Shown in pieces: positions 10,901-19,500 of a stretch of 64,000 bases of DNA. Positions within the stretch are counted from its first letter, which is position 1, and the number at the start of each line of letters is the position of its first letter. Source of the stretch: Henckelia pumila (lineage: Eukaryota; Streptophyta; Magnoliopsida; Lamiales; Gesneriaceae); assembly GCF_033568475.1 (NCBI RefSeq), contig NC_133120.1, forward strand, positions 87,934,151-87,998,150, given 5' to 3'. A model generated the notes under the pieces. That model was not told the origin of the DNA, searched no databases, and saw nothing but the letters and a program-made list of their open reading frames with translations. The position numbers and the translations under genes are program-made.

Positions 10901-13900
10901 CCCACATAGATTTATGGGCACATCTGTGCAGCGGATGAAAAGGCTCGCCGCACTTGAAACAGAGCCCTTTCTCTTTACGATTCAAGTACTCCTGATGTGA
11001 GAATATCCTCCCTTCTTTATTTACGGGATTGTTCGGTCGTGATCTCACCCCTCTGTCCGGCATAGTGTTAGGGCGTGAATTCATGGGAGAGGGCACTGGG
11101 TTTGGTTTCTTTTGAATTGAATCGGGCCATATACCCCCACGATTACTGTTGTGGCCTTGGTAGTTGGTTTTGGGCCTATCTTTCTCAAACGTTTGGGCCC
11201 GCCCCATCCAGCTGTTCGCATAGCCCCCTCGAAAATCACTATTCTGGCCCAAAGGATAGGGATTCATCCTGCCACCAGACATCTCGCCCCACAATTCATC
11301 CTCAGCCCACCGAGCCAAATCCATGGCGCGAGCAACCGTGCGAGGATCGTGAATCCCAATCTTCCGCCGCACCTCGTCACGTAAACCACTCAGAAAATAA
11401 CCCAGCCCTTGTTCCTCCGGGAGATTACCAATTTGAGCCAACAGAACCTCAAATTGTTCGATGTAGGAAGTCACCGTCAGATCTCCTTGGTGCAAAGAGG
11501 CTAATAACTCGTAAGGATTCGCCGCGCGCTTCCCTCCATACCTCTTGATCAATTCATCCACCAAAGTGTCCCAATCTAACTCGGGAAACCGTGATCGTGT
11601 CCATCGGAACCAGTGGACGGCAGATCCCTCCATACACATGTAAGCGAGTTTCACCCTGTGGTCTGGGGGCGTACCTTGGAGCTCAAAATATTGCTCAATC
11701 TTGCCCAGCCAAACCAACGGATCCCCTCCTTCAAACGATGGTAGTTTAATTCGTTTCAACGCCTGGTGGAACTGGTGTGGCCCCTCGCGCACATGAATCC
11801 CATTTACTTCGCCAAAGTGCCCCGATGCATGATCCTCGGTATGAATCTCCCCATGTCCTCCCTTCTGACCCTCCTTGTTTCCCGTTTTCTCCCGCAACAG
11901 CAGTTGTTCCATCAGCGCCTTTACTCCTTTCAACTCTGACACAGATTGGTTTAATGAAACAACCTCATCCCGTACCGTCAATAGTTCCCCTACTGCCTGA
12001 GAAACCATCGCCACATCGCCCTGTACCTTGGACATCCCTTCCTGCAAACCCATGACCGACCTTTCCAACGATTCCACCTTTGCCTCCGAACGGGTGCTGG
12101 CCATCGCAACACAAAGCTCCACTTCGATCCGGCAGGTCGGACCAAATTGTTGTGATCAAATAAATGAATACCTTCAATACAAGATTATCCCAGAGATTCA
12201 CTCTGTGCACACTCCCTAGCTCACGCTAGTCTCACTCAGAAACAGACGTAACTGAATACCCCCCCATCACCTTTCTCACCCCTTCTTATTCTTACGTGTG
12301 TACACATTTTTGATTATGGGCTTTCCTTTGCTAGTTGGGCCCATAACTGCCTCTGCACTTGTAACTCCTTTGCTACTTGGGCCCATCACTGCCTCTGTAC
12401 CTGTAACTGGGCTTTCTTTACTTTGGTCCATAACAAAGGGTTGAGCCGTAAGAACTTTCACTTATGTTAAATAACGACTCAGCAACTGATGGATTCTGAC
12501 TAGCAATTTAGATCTTTGTTTCTGCTAACGTCGTGACATTATTATTTAACTACATTCCTGTGTTGTGGTTGAAACTTTACTTATAGTTGTATATCTTGTC
12601 CAGGCCAACATGCTTGAAGGGGGCGGAAGGACCCCAATACTTAGCCCTATGGAGCTTGCTGATGTTGGATACAAAATCGTGGCGTATCCATTGTCATTGA
12701 TGGGTGTGTCCATTCGTGCAATGCAGGTGGGTTGGGTCTATAAAGTGAATTAAAAACAACCATTGGCTTTGTCCTATGGATTTCCATGTAGTTAGAAGCT
12801 GGAACCGAGTGTAAACACACAAATATGAATAATCAAATATGAATAATGTCAGCCAAGATTCTTGAAATTCTCAAGTGACTTATAAATGATGTTGTTTTAG
12901 TTGTGGTCATCTGTGAACTAGTTGGAGTCTGGCCTCACTCCTCGTCTCCTAACATCGTTTCATTTTTTTTTCCATGTACTCTATATACTGCTAAAATTTT
13001 CAGTGCTCTTCCCTGATAAAAGGCAATCAAGTCAGTGTGGAGAGTGAGTCTGGAGACATAATTTCTAGGGTTGAGTTTGAAACTTGTATTCATATACTCA
13101 AGTGAAATTACTGTATACATTTAGCGACTATCATATTCTGTGCACTTGGTTTAAACTTAATTGTCTCCTCATCAATATTTGACAATGGACGCCGGGGTTT
13201 AATTCAAATATTTAGTTGATCCGAAAACTATCTTCTATCCTCATCAAAATTGGTTTAAAATCTGACCATTTCACTACCCTTTTTTTAGCCCTGGCGGATG
13301 TGTATCCAGTCCTATCATTTGACATTGCTAAGTTCACTGATGCATAAATTCATCGACTGTCTTGCAGGATGCATTGATGGCTATTAAAGGAGGTCGCATG
13401 CCTTCTCCCGGAAACATGCCATCTTTTGAAGAAATTAAAGAGATTCTGGGTTTTAATACCTATTATGAAGAAGAGATGCGATATGACACCAAGATCAACC
13501 AACTCCCTATAGAGAGAGGTAGTCCAAAAAAAATACTGCAGAACAGTTCTGGTAGTTAAAGCATGCATTCTCTCATTGGATCTAACAAATTGGCATTCTA
13601 CTAAAAATTTCTGATACTGGTCACAGTATTATCTCTTTAACCAGAACAATTTATAGTTCTCAGTGTGATTTATTATATGCTATTTTTGTTTGAGTCAAAT
13701 AACTGGTAAACGACAGTGATGCAAAAAAGTACAAGACATCCAAGAAATTGTGAGGTATCCCTTTGGAAGTTCTGAGCATATTTGAAGATCTTGATGCGAT
13801 TTATTTTTCAATAATCTCACCCAATCATTTCAAGAGATACAGTAAAGTTTTCCTGCGCGTCTTTTGAAAATTTTACTTCACTAAATATAGTATGCTATCA

Positions 13901-15039
13901 AAGGCCCACATGGAAACATTTATTTAAATCGCAGGTTATTCCTCAACAAGCAGCACTTCTCATTCTACTCAACACGATGTGGATAAGAGCAATCAGGGTG
14001 CCTATGAAGCTGTGGTGGAAGTATTAAGTCCTGAAAAGTTCCGTAACTTTGATGCAGATGGTTCTGAGGGTCCTTTCTCTGGCATTTGGTCACGGAAGTT
14101 GAGAGTTAAAATAACTGGACGAGATGGATCTGAAAGACTTGATGTTCGAATACCAGTATGTCTTTTTGTTCTGTTTCAAACAATCAACATACACATTAGG
14201 TTTTGCTTAAATGATTTTATCTTTTGATTTTTTCAGCCAGGATGTTAGCTCAGTTAGTGAGTACAAGCCACCAATAACCATGTTTAGCCAAATTTGCTAT
14301 TTTCTTGTCCATGCCAAGCTCAATTCTGTAGGCAGTAGTCTGACTGGTTTTCGCCAATTTTTTTTTTTAGTTTTTTTCACTTTGGTTGTTTACTTGAAAA
14401 GTTTTTGTTAACTGTAAAATCGGAGTATTCAGCTACGCCCTGGACTACGACCTGAAGAGGCCGATTTACAAATCACATTCAAAATATAGCTTTGTAATAG
14501 TTTCTGATCATTCTTCATATGGTAGAGCTTAATTATTATCCGTTTCTACCGCATGTGAGACATAGCGCCCTTTATTATATCGAAGCTTATCGGGTAGTTA
14601 CATATTTCGTAGGTAAACCATGAGCCAATATTTGGAAAAACCTTTTTTCTTTGAAAAATGCTGTATTTGAAGTACATAATTAGCTGGTCCGAACGTCAAA
14701 TTCTTGGTTGAGAATTCTCCGGGATGAGGCGTGTATTTATCATCTCAAGTTGGCTTGTGATCTGATTCCTACACATTTTATCTTTCGTTTTCTCAGGCAG
14801 GCTTTTTGAATGGAATTACCAACACAATTCCAGGTTCTGTCTAGATAAAAATTTCAGTATTTTTTTCGAAATCAACCACCAAAACTATATGTGAAACGTA
14901 TACTGTTTGCTCGTGCACAGCTTTTGGGGGCATAAACTTGAAGGCGTTGTTGGATGATGCTGCTTTAGAAGAAGGCGGCAAGCAGTTGTTGGATTTCAAA
15001 GATAGAATGGGTGACAGAATTCAAGTCTTTCTGGAGTAG
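4972..15039 (+). CDS. Isocitrate lyase/PEP mutase family protein, probably plastid-targeted
   Basis: This belongs to the family annotated in plants as carboxyvinyl-carboxyphosphonate phosphorylmutase or oxaloacetate hydrolase-like; such enzymes make or break C-C or C-P bonds in small 2-oxo acids, but the true plant substrate is uncertain. Exons: 4972-5266, 5615-5826, 6285-6566, 12604-12726, 13368-13518, 13935-14155, 14797-14833 and 14921-15039, all in phase, giving 479 residues. The first ATG in the frame is used. Visible features: a Ser-rich N-terminus of about 60 residues like a transit peptide, the Mg-binding region GDGDNGYGN (about 137-145), ILEDQ (165-169), the KACGH signature (173-177) and ARTDS. 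The last ~110 residues extend past the barrel, as in the longer plant members. Intron 3 (6567-12603) holds a complete antisense retrotransposon, yet all splice sites are preserved. Confidence 0.88.
7103..7389 (-). repeat. 3' LTR of the chromovirus
   Basis: 287 bp, TGTTGTGATC to CCATAACA. It also encodes the last ~53 residues of gag-pol, because the frame runs through the polypurine tract and stops at 7230. Confidence 0.95.
7230..12104 (-). CDS. Gag-pol polyprotein of the chromovirus, intact
   Basis: A single 1624-residue frame from ATG 12102-12104 (an upstream GTG is less likely). Domains in order, rough residues: coiled N-terminus; gag (about 120-270); CCHC knuckle CFKCGEPFHPLHRC (about 380); aspartic protease VDSGASHNF (about 472); reverse transcriptase with FFDD at 812-815; RNase H ECDASGVGIGA (about 958); integrase with the zinc-binding CLICQQQ (about 1184) and catalytic D (1217), D (1276) and E (1311) regions; and a C-terminal chromodomain (about 1505-1555) with LLVRWKGRNSDEATWE. 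Everything needed for copying and integration appears present without a break. The chromodomain probably steers integration to particular chromatin. The frame continues through the polypurine tract into the LTR, adding a tail with two MGP(S/T)SKG repeats. Confidence 0.95.
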   Translation of the reverse strand: MASTRSEAKVESLERSVMGLQEGMSKVQGDVAMVSQAVGELLTVRDEVVSLNQSVSELKGVKALMEQLLLREKTGNKEGQKGGHGEIHTEDHASGHFGEVNGIHVREGPHQFHQALKRIKLPSFEGGDPLVWLGKIEQYFELQGTPPDHRVKLAYMCMEGSAVHWFRWTRSRFPELDWDTLVDELIKRYGGKRAANPYELLASLHQGDLTVTSYIEQFEVLLAQIGNLPEEQGLGYFLSGLRDEVRRKIGIHDPRTVARAMDLARWAEDELWGEMSGGRMNPYPLGQNSDFRGGYANSWMGRAQTFEKDRPKTNYQGHNSNRGGIWPDSIQKKPNPVPSPMNSRPNTMPDRGVRSRPNNPVNKEGRIFSHQEYLNRKEKGLCFKCGEPFHPLHRCAHKSMWVIYFAEDEELGDDKEGFEKLGEADIDPLPSEGLEENPEYNTIELPLYSVGGINHPQTMKLRAKLGGTTIIAMVDSGASHNFVSRTLVQGMGLEIDESVKFTVCLGDGGRVPCQGVCRALSLDLGECQIFIEGYVFELGGIDVILGIDWLRTLGDMVVNWNLVQMCFTWDSKKVTLRGDPTLNRTLVSLQFLAKTVEIELCAMVWPKWEAGDEHKGDATNLGQQDEFQRLLQRFEGVFQEPHGLPPQRKKDHAIHIKDGCGPVSVRPYRYGHNQKDEIEKMVAEMLKAGVIQPSVSPYSSPVLLVKKKDGSWRFCIDYRALNDITVADRYPIPVVDKLFDELHGAQIYSKLDLKSGYHQIRVKQEDVEKTAFRTHTGHYEFLIMPFGLKNAPATFQSTMNEVFRPFLRRFVLVFFDDILIYSKNWEEHVTHVRTVLGVLEANQLLLNKKKCHFGLRQIEYLGHIITNQGVSMDPKKVESVVQWPLPKSVKGIRGFLGLTGYYRKFIRNYGKIAKPLTDQLKKNNFKWNAAAQSSFDALKQALATAPVLRMPDFLKEFVIECDASGVGIGAVLMQDGQPLAYYSKALADRATSKSTYERELMALVLAVQHWRPYLLGRKFVVLTDHKPLRTLLSQRISTPDQQYWLTKLLGYEFEVRYKTGLQNQAADALSRKYETKDLKSVFLPKWGESEELWVAVDKDPILREIKRRVQAHEPPSFHYSVINGWLLHKNRLVLPKDGPWINKLLEEFHSTPLGGHSGALRTFKRLAGVCYWPRMKQDIYKFVASCLICQQQKYQALTPARLLQPLPIPEVVWQDIAMDFISGLPKSRGYDVIMVVVDRLSKYGHFALLRHPYSARTVAELFVKEIVRLHGVPKSIVSDRDPVFMSLFWKEYFKMQGTKLKMSSSYHPETDGESEALNKCIETYLRCFVTEQPRSWASWLPWCEFWYNTAFQTAAGMTPFEVVYGRKAPNLLQYLPQEISVAAVASELQDRDEILRQLKYNLQRAQQSMLKHANKKRRDVEFQVGEWVFLKLRPHRQKSVCSRVNQKLAARYYGPFQVIQQLGATAYKLRLPAGSRIHPVFHVSCLKKAVGSTEQTLNLPHELEQDMSTDFEPEEIMAQRLKKKHGVFVRELLVRWKGRNSDEATWEVAIDFIAQFPDFRLEDKTRFEGEGIVMDQSKESPVTGTEAVMGPSSKGVTSAEAVMGPTSKGKPIIKNVYTRKNKKG
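7390..7403 (-). other. Polypurine tract of the chromovirus
   Basis: On the minus strand this reads GAGGGGGAAGGAAT immediately before the 3' LTR. It also lies inside the open reading frame and encodes part of FEGEGI. Confidence 0.85.
12127..12144 (-). other. Primer-binding site, tRNA-Tyr type
   Basis: Plus-strand ATCCGGCAGGTCGGACCA equals the 3' end of plant tRNA-Tyr including CCA, as I remember it, so the minus-strand element DNA is complementary to that tRNA. It lies 3 bases from the 5' LTR, the expected place. Most plant Ty3/gypsy elements use initiator tRNA-Met instead. Confidence 0.75.
12148..12435 (-). repeat. 5' LTR of the chromovirus
   Basis: 288 bp, matching the other LTR except for one extra C near 12264. 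The target-site copy AAGGG follows directly. Confidence 0.95.
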
Positions 15040-15408
15040 ATTTTGGTGACCAGAATCTCCTCGATTTGCATATGAAGCTTATTTATTTTTATTTCTTTTT
15101 TCTTTTGATAAAATAACTATCCGAATCGAAATCTTATTGGAGTATAATTTATAGGTCTCCCAATAATTTGATTTATGGATTATCTTTTGTTTTGGTCTTA
15201 CATTATGTAAAATTTTGGATTTTTTCTCCGAGCAGGTCAATGTGACCCGATCTCTACTTGTATAGAAAAATAATATTTTGACAAAAAATTAATTCTTTTA
15301 TATAGGTCGAGTTAAAGTTCCGTCACACAAAGTTAATCTGTGACATAGGATTTTTTTTGTTTTTCTCGCTGTACATAATGCAATATCCATAAGCTGTACA
15401 CAATTTAG
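15040..15408. other. Intergenic spacer
   Basis: AT-rich DNA holding the presumed 3' UTR of the PEP-mutase-like gene. No other feature was seen. Confidence 0.5.
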
Positions 15409-15581
15409 TAATGGTTGAACTATCGACGAATCGGGTTGCTCATGTTCTAGCTGATAATGTTGTTTCCATGAGTGATCCGATGGGAGGAACGTCTCGTTCT
15501 CCTACTTTGATTTCTCAAGCTGTCATTCCGGAATTGGTTTTATGAACTTTCAATCTCGTTGATTTAAATTTTAAAAAAAAA
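15409..15581 (+). mobile_element. 3' remnant of a LINE with RNase H tail
   Basis: A short open stretch ending at TGA 15543-15545 encodes STNRVAHVLADNVVSMSD, the pattern typical of the C-terminal RNase H of plant non-LTR retrotransposons. After the stop come about 25 bases and then an A run at 15573-15581. This fits a severely 5'-truncated LINE copy. No target duplication was identified. Confidence 0.5.
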
Positions 15582-15870
15582 CAACGGTTGGCACATTCTG
15601 TGGAGGTCAAAATGGGTAACACATAGAAAATATAGAGATATATATAATTATTAATTATCACGTGAATCACAGAAAATGATATCAAAATGTGAGAATTTTT
15701 TTAAAGGTAATTGTCATAATTTTTTTATTACAATTGTTAGAAAATTTTGATTATATTTTATTCTTGTTTTTTGAATTTATATATTATCATTATTATTATT
15801 ATTTTACCACAATGAAACTTTCGAGTTCATGATGTTCGATTTAAAATAAATTATTTCCTCTAAAAAACCA

Positions 15871-15968
15871 GGCAAAAACTTCTATGAGACGGTCTCAAGG
15901 GTCATATTTATGATACGGATCTTTTATATGGGTTATCCATTAAAAAGTATTACAATTTATGTCAAAAA
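15871..15968 (-). mobile_element. Half of a palindromic GAGACGGTCTCA MITE
   Basis: This segment is the reverse complement of much of 16035-16135 and shares the family internal motif (TTATATGGGTTATCCATTAA). It abuts a second copy in the opposite orientation, making a large inverted repeat. Confidence 0.6.
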
Positions 15969-15981
15969 TATTACTTATTAG

Positions 15982-16419
15982 AGTAACACTCTTATGAGAC
16001 GGTCTCATCCGTGAAACGGGTCAATTATACAAATATTTATAATAATAAGTAATACTTTTTACATAAATTATAATACTTTTTAATGGATAACTCATATAAA
16101 AGATCCGTCTCATAAATATGACCCTTGAGACCGTCTGTGACGCCCGGGGCTGAGGAGGCAGGGAGTGATCGCCGGTGCCAAGAGGTTGCACGGACAATGA
16201 GCGGCTCCTGGTAGGCTTCTAGGCGGAGGGAGACATGAATGAACCGATCTCGTGCCGGAATGAGAGGGGATTCTGAGACTGTGTACGTATGGGACTACAT
16301 AGTTGAGGAGGGCTTAAAAGATTTCATATGTACTATTCATATCAAGAAGATGCATCTTCTTTTCGGAAGCTCATCACATAAGAACTCCACCGTCTCAACC
16401 ATCTCACAAGAGTGTTACT
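15982..16419 (+). mobile_element. Palindromic MITE split by a solo LTR
   Basis: The left end reads AGTAACACTCTTATGAGACG and the right end is its imperfect inverse, CTCACAAGAGTGTTACT. Removing the 16136-16389 insertion leaves an element of about 180 bp. A relative lies at 38021-38206, and fragments lie near 44885 and 50196. No autonomous partner is visible. Confidence 0.65.
16136..16389 (+). mobile_element. Solo LTR-like insertion inside the MITE
   Basis: 254 bp, GC-rich, TGTGACGCCC to AACTCCA (TG...CA), flanked by a 5-bp duplication CCGTC at 16131-16135 and 16390-16394. That is the signature of an LTR element reduced to one LTR. It matches 3460-3712 in reverse. The 3' end resembles part of a 5S rRNA gene (GAACTCC). 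Confidence 0.7.
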
Positions 16420-16570
16420 CAAAAAACAAAATAAATTATTTACTGTCGTTTATTTTATTATTTTCATAAATGGGAAAGTTAAAAAAAAAAAACTCATAAA
16501 TGGGGACTGCGTACGGTATTAGCTTGGGAGGGAAGCCTTGGCCGCCAATCCCGAACAAAGAAGAGAAAAC

Positions 16571-19500
16571 ATGCTGAGGGGCCGCGAAAGCTTGGTCCGG
16601 TTGATCGGGAGACGACGCCGTTTCCTACCCAACCGTCGCACCATTCTCTCTTCATCTTCGCTGTCTTCATCTCACATTGCGGTATTCTGCTCATTTTTGA
16701 ATTCTTGCTTTTTCATTAAATTTATGACAATATTGTGTTCTTCACTTTTCCATTTGTGCTAACAGGATGAAAAGCACAAGAAGGATGCGGTCGGAGAAAG
16801 TTCTGATTCTGCCAAATGTCCGGTCTGTGGAAACCAGTTTCCTGCTCAAGACAACGCCAGTATCAATTCCCATCTAGGTTAGATGCGCGCGCGTTCTTCC
16901 ATTTGTCTTATTATTTTATTTTTTTGGCTTGACATTTTTGGATTAATTGATGAATATTGTTAATTATCATTCCGTGATCTGGGGATGCCATAGTTGCATT
17001 TTTGTGCAATGCAGTATCACAAGCGCTTTTATTTGTTTAGATTTCAATTTAAAGATGCTAATTGTCTGTTTTATGGTTTCAGATGAGTGCGTTGCTAAAG
17101 GAGGGAGTAAACGCAAACTGAACCAGCTTACTCTTCTTCAGTTGAACTTCTCTAGGTCAAAAGTTAAAGTTCACGACCTTCATCTGGGTGAAACGGGACG
17201 AAACCTTGATCAAAGTAATCCCATTGCCGCTAGCTTTTGCGATATAATACATGACACGAATGAGTCAGATAGTTCTAAAGGGTGTGAAAATGAGAAAGAA
17301 GAGTCAAATTATGGTTTCCTTGCTTTGAGGAACAATCCGATTGCAAGTTCTATTGAAAATCTGTTTCCTAATGAACCTGTCAATGAGGAGCTTGTGTCAC
17401 CATCATTGATTTCAAAAAGGGCTAAATATGTGCTGGAGGATTGTCTGGATGATTTCGACATATCGAAGGTTTTCATTCCAACTTTCATTGTTGGGCGCAG
17501 GTATGGTCGAAGAGAGGAGCTAGATCCTGAATCAAGGATATGTCTCTCTAGAGATCCTAATAACGTTAAGGATCCAAACGCTATTAAGGTTCAGCTTTCC
17601 TTTCCTCCTTTGTGCTTATTTTGATTTACACTGAATTCTTTATTCATGCAAGTGTTATATCCCCCTTTGACCAGGTAATTTGTGCAGATTTTGATGACAA
17701 TAATGTGCTAGGTTATTTACCTCGAGAGTTGGCTCAGTATCTGTCTACTTTGATAGACATGTTCGACTTGACGTTCGAGGTACTGGGACTATGTTCTTGG
17801 TATATATAGTTTGAATATCGGAATCGAATTTTCTTCGTGTCATAGACGAATTTTATCTGAATAATAAATGCGGGGATATTGCAAGGTGCTAAAGTGACTT
17901 TTTCTGTTGCCATTAAAGATAATGCAACTTGAATATCCACCAAATCCTTCTCTGACAAATGCACCAATGACTTTCTGATATTCTCCTCTTTCAAACGTCA
18001 TCGAATCATTTGTTCTCAGAAGATTATTATTGAAGATTACTTCTTTTCTGTGATTTTTTGAGAATCTCATTCACAGAAACAATCTCGTGGTTCTGTCAAT
18101 GGTATACCGATCATATTTCACATGTGAAAATAGATTTATTTGTTGGTTTTTTTAATTATATCAATCTTCCCTCTGGCCCAATCTCTGTGGAGTAATTTTT
18201 TGCTTTTCACGCAGTATAATCTTTATTCTGTAGTAAAAGTGTTGAGATTAGGCATATAATATATTATATACTAGTTTCCTATCAAAAAAAAAAGATTAGG
18301 CACACACCCCGTTACACTTGTTGATTTTTATATTTCTCAGATATTTTATATTAGGCACACACCCGTTACACTTGTTGATTTTTATATTTCTCAGATATTT
18401 TTCTTGCTTGAAACATTATCTTCCGTGATTGTTGGTGTTCAATAGATGTACTCTTGTGTATTTTTCCAGGGAAATATAACATCTGTTCCAAAAGATTATC
18501 GAGCTGCTGTTCCTATTCAAATTGTGTGCAAAAATGTGGACTTACGTGATAAAAAATATTGTGACAATGTTCAAGATTTTAAGACTTTATGGAGTCATGT
18601 TTTAAATGTTGAACTTGCCAAGACTAATCGCTCTGGGATGATCAGATATCAGCAAAATATGGTGCTGATTATACTAGAGGTTTTAAAGAGCAGCGCACAT
18701 GTTTTCACCATCACTGAGAAGTCTTTCTTGGGTACTATTTTTGGTACTTGATGAAATTGAAGACTCTATTCCATTCTCTATTTAGTCAAATCTGAAATGA
18801 TTATAATGTGGTCTATGCATTCTTTCTCTTGCAGAATCATTTATATCACTTTCAGATGATAGCCAGAGACTATTTGCTCGGCTTTACGCACGGAAAGGTT
18901 TTACACGACCAATTGTTTATTGTCCATTATATTTTTAGGCTTTGTGCGACCGATGCCGTGAATTTTTTCTATATAGTAAGTAGATAACAAGTTTGTACGA
19001 ATTCTTTTTCCAATTGTCTATTCCAAAGAGAATCAACTTGATATGTTCATGACATGTGAGCTATGGATGATCGTGAATTTATCGTGGCACTTTGTTAATC
19101 GTCAAGTATATTAAATTCAATTTTTTAGTAATTTTATTTCTTGACTTGGAAATATTATTTGATTTTGTTGTCCAACAAAGCTGTAACGTGTCCTCTAAAA
19201 TAAAGCTAAAAAGTATTCATCCTGATGACTTGGAGGCTTTATGTAGTTACTACAGCCTTGGATATTTCTGGACTGTTGATGGATTCAAAGTGAGAGGGAA
19301 TACTGTCCATGTTAGAATTGTTATTTGTTTAAAAAGAAATGTGAAACTTAAAACTTACATTTACCCTCTTTGACTTCATTTCCTGCTATCCTCATCCTTC
19401 TGAAAGAAAGATTGATCGTGTGTGGGGCGTGATTCTTGTTGTTTTCACAATTATTTACTTATGATTGGAGTGAATCTCATGTAATGGTTGAATTTGTTAG

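Larger units (their letters stand above)
7103..12435 (-). mobile_element. Full-length young Ty3/gypsy chromovirus
   Basis: A 5333-bp element lies in intron 3 of the PEP-mutase-like gene, opposite to the gene. It has LTRs at 7103-7389 and 12148-12435 (TG...CA), a target duplication AAGGG at 7098-7102 and 12436-12440, a primer site next to the right LTR, a polypurine tract next to the left LTR, and one uninterrupted gag-pol frame. By eye the LTRs differ only in the length of one C run (6 versus 7), so insertion is very recent. Compact size, short LTRs, a single frame and a C-terminal chromodomain fit the Reina-like end of the chromoviruses; the clade call is tentative. Confidence 0.95.

Noticed and set aside
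16136-16389. Cassandra TRIM with a full 5S rRNA domain
   Set aside because: Only the A-box-like stretch resembles 5S rRNA and it straddles the element end; the intermediate element and C box are absent.
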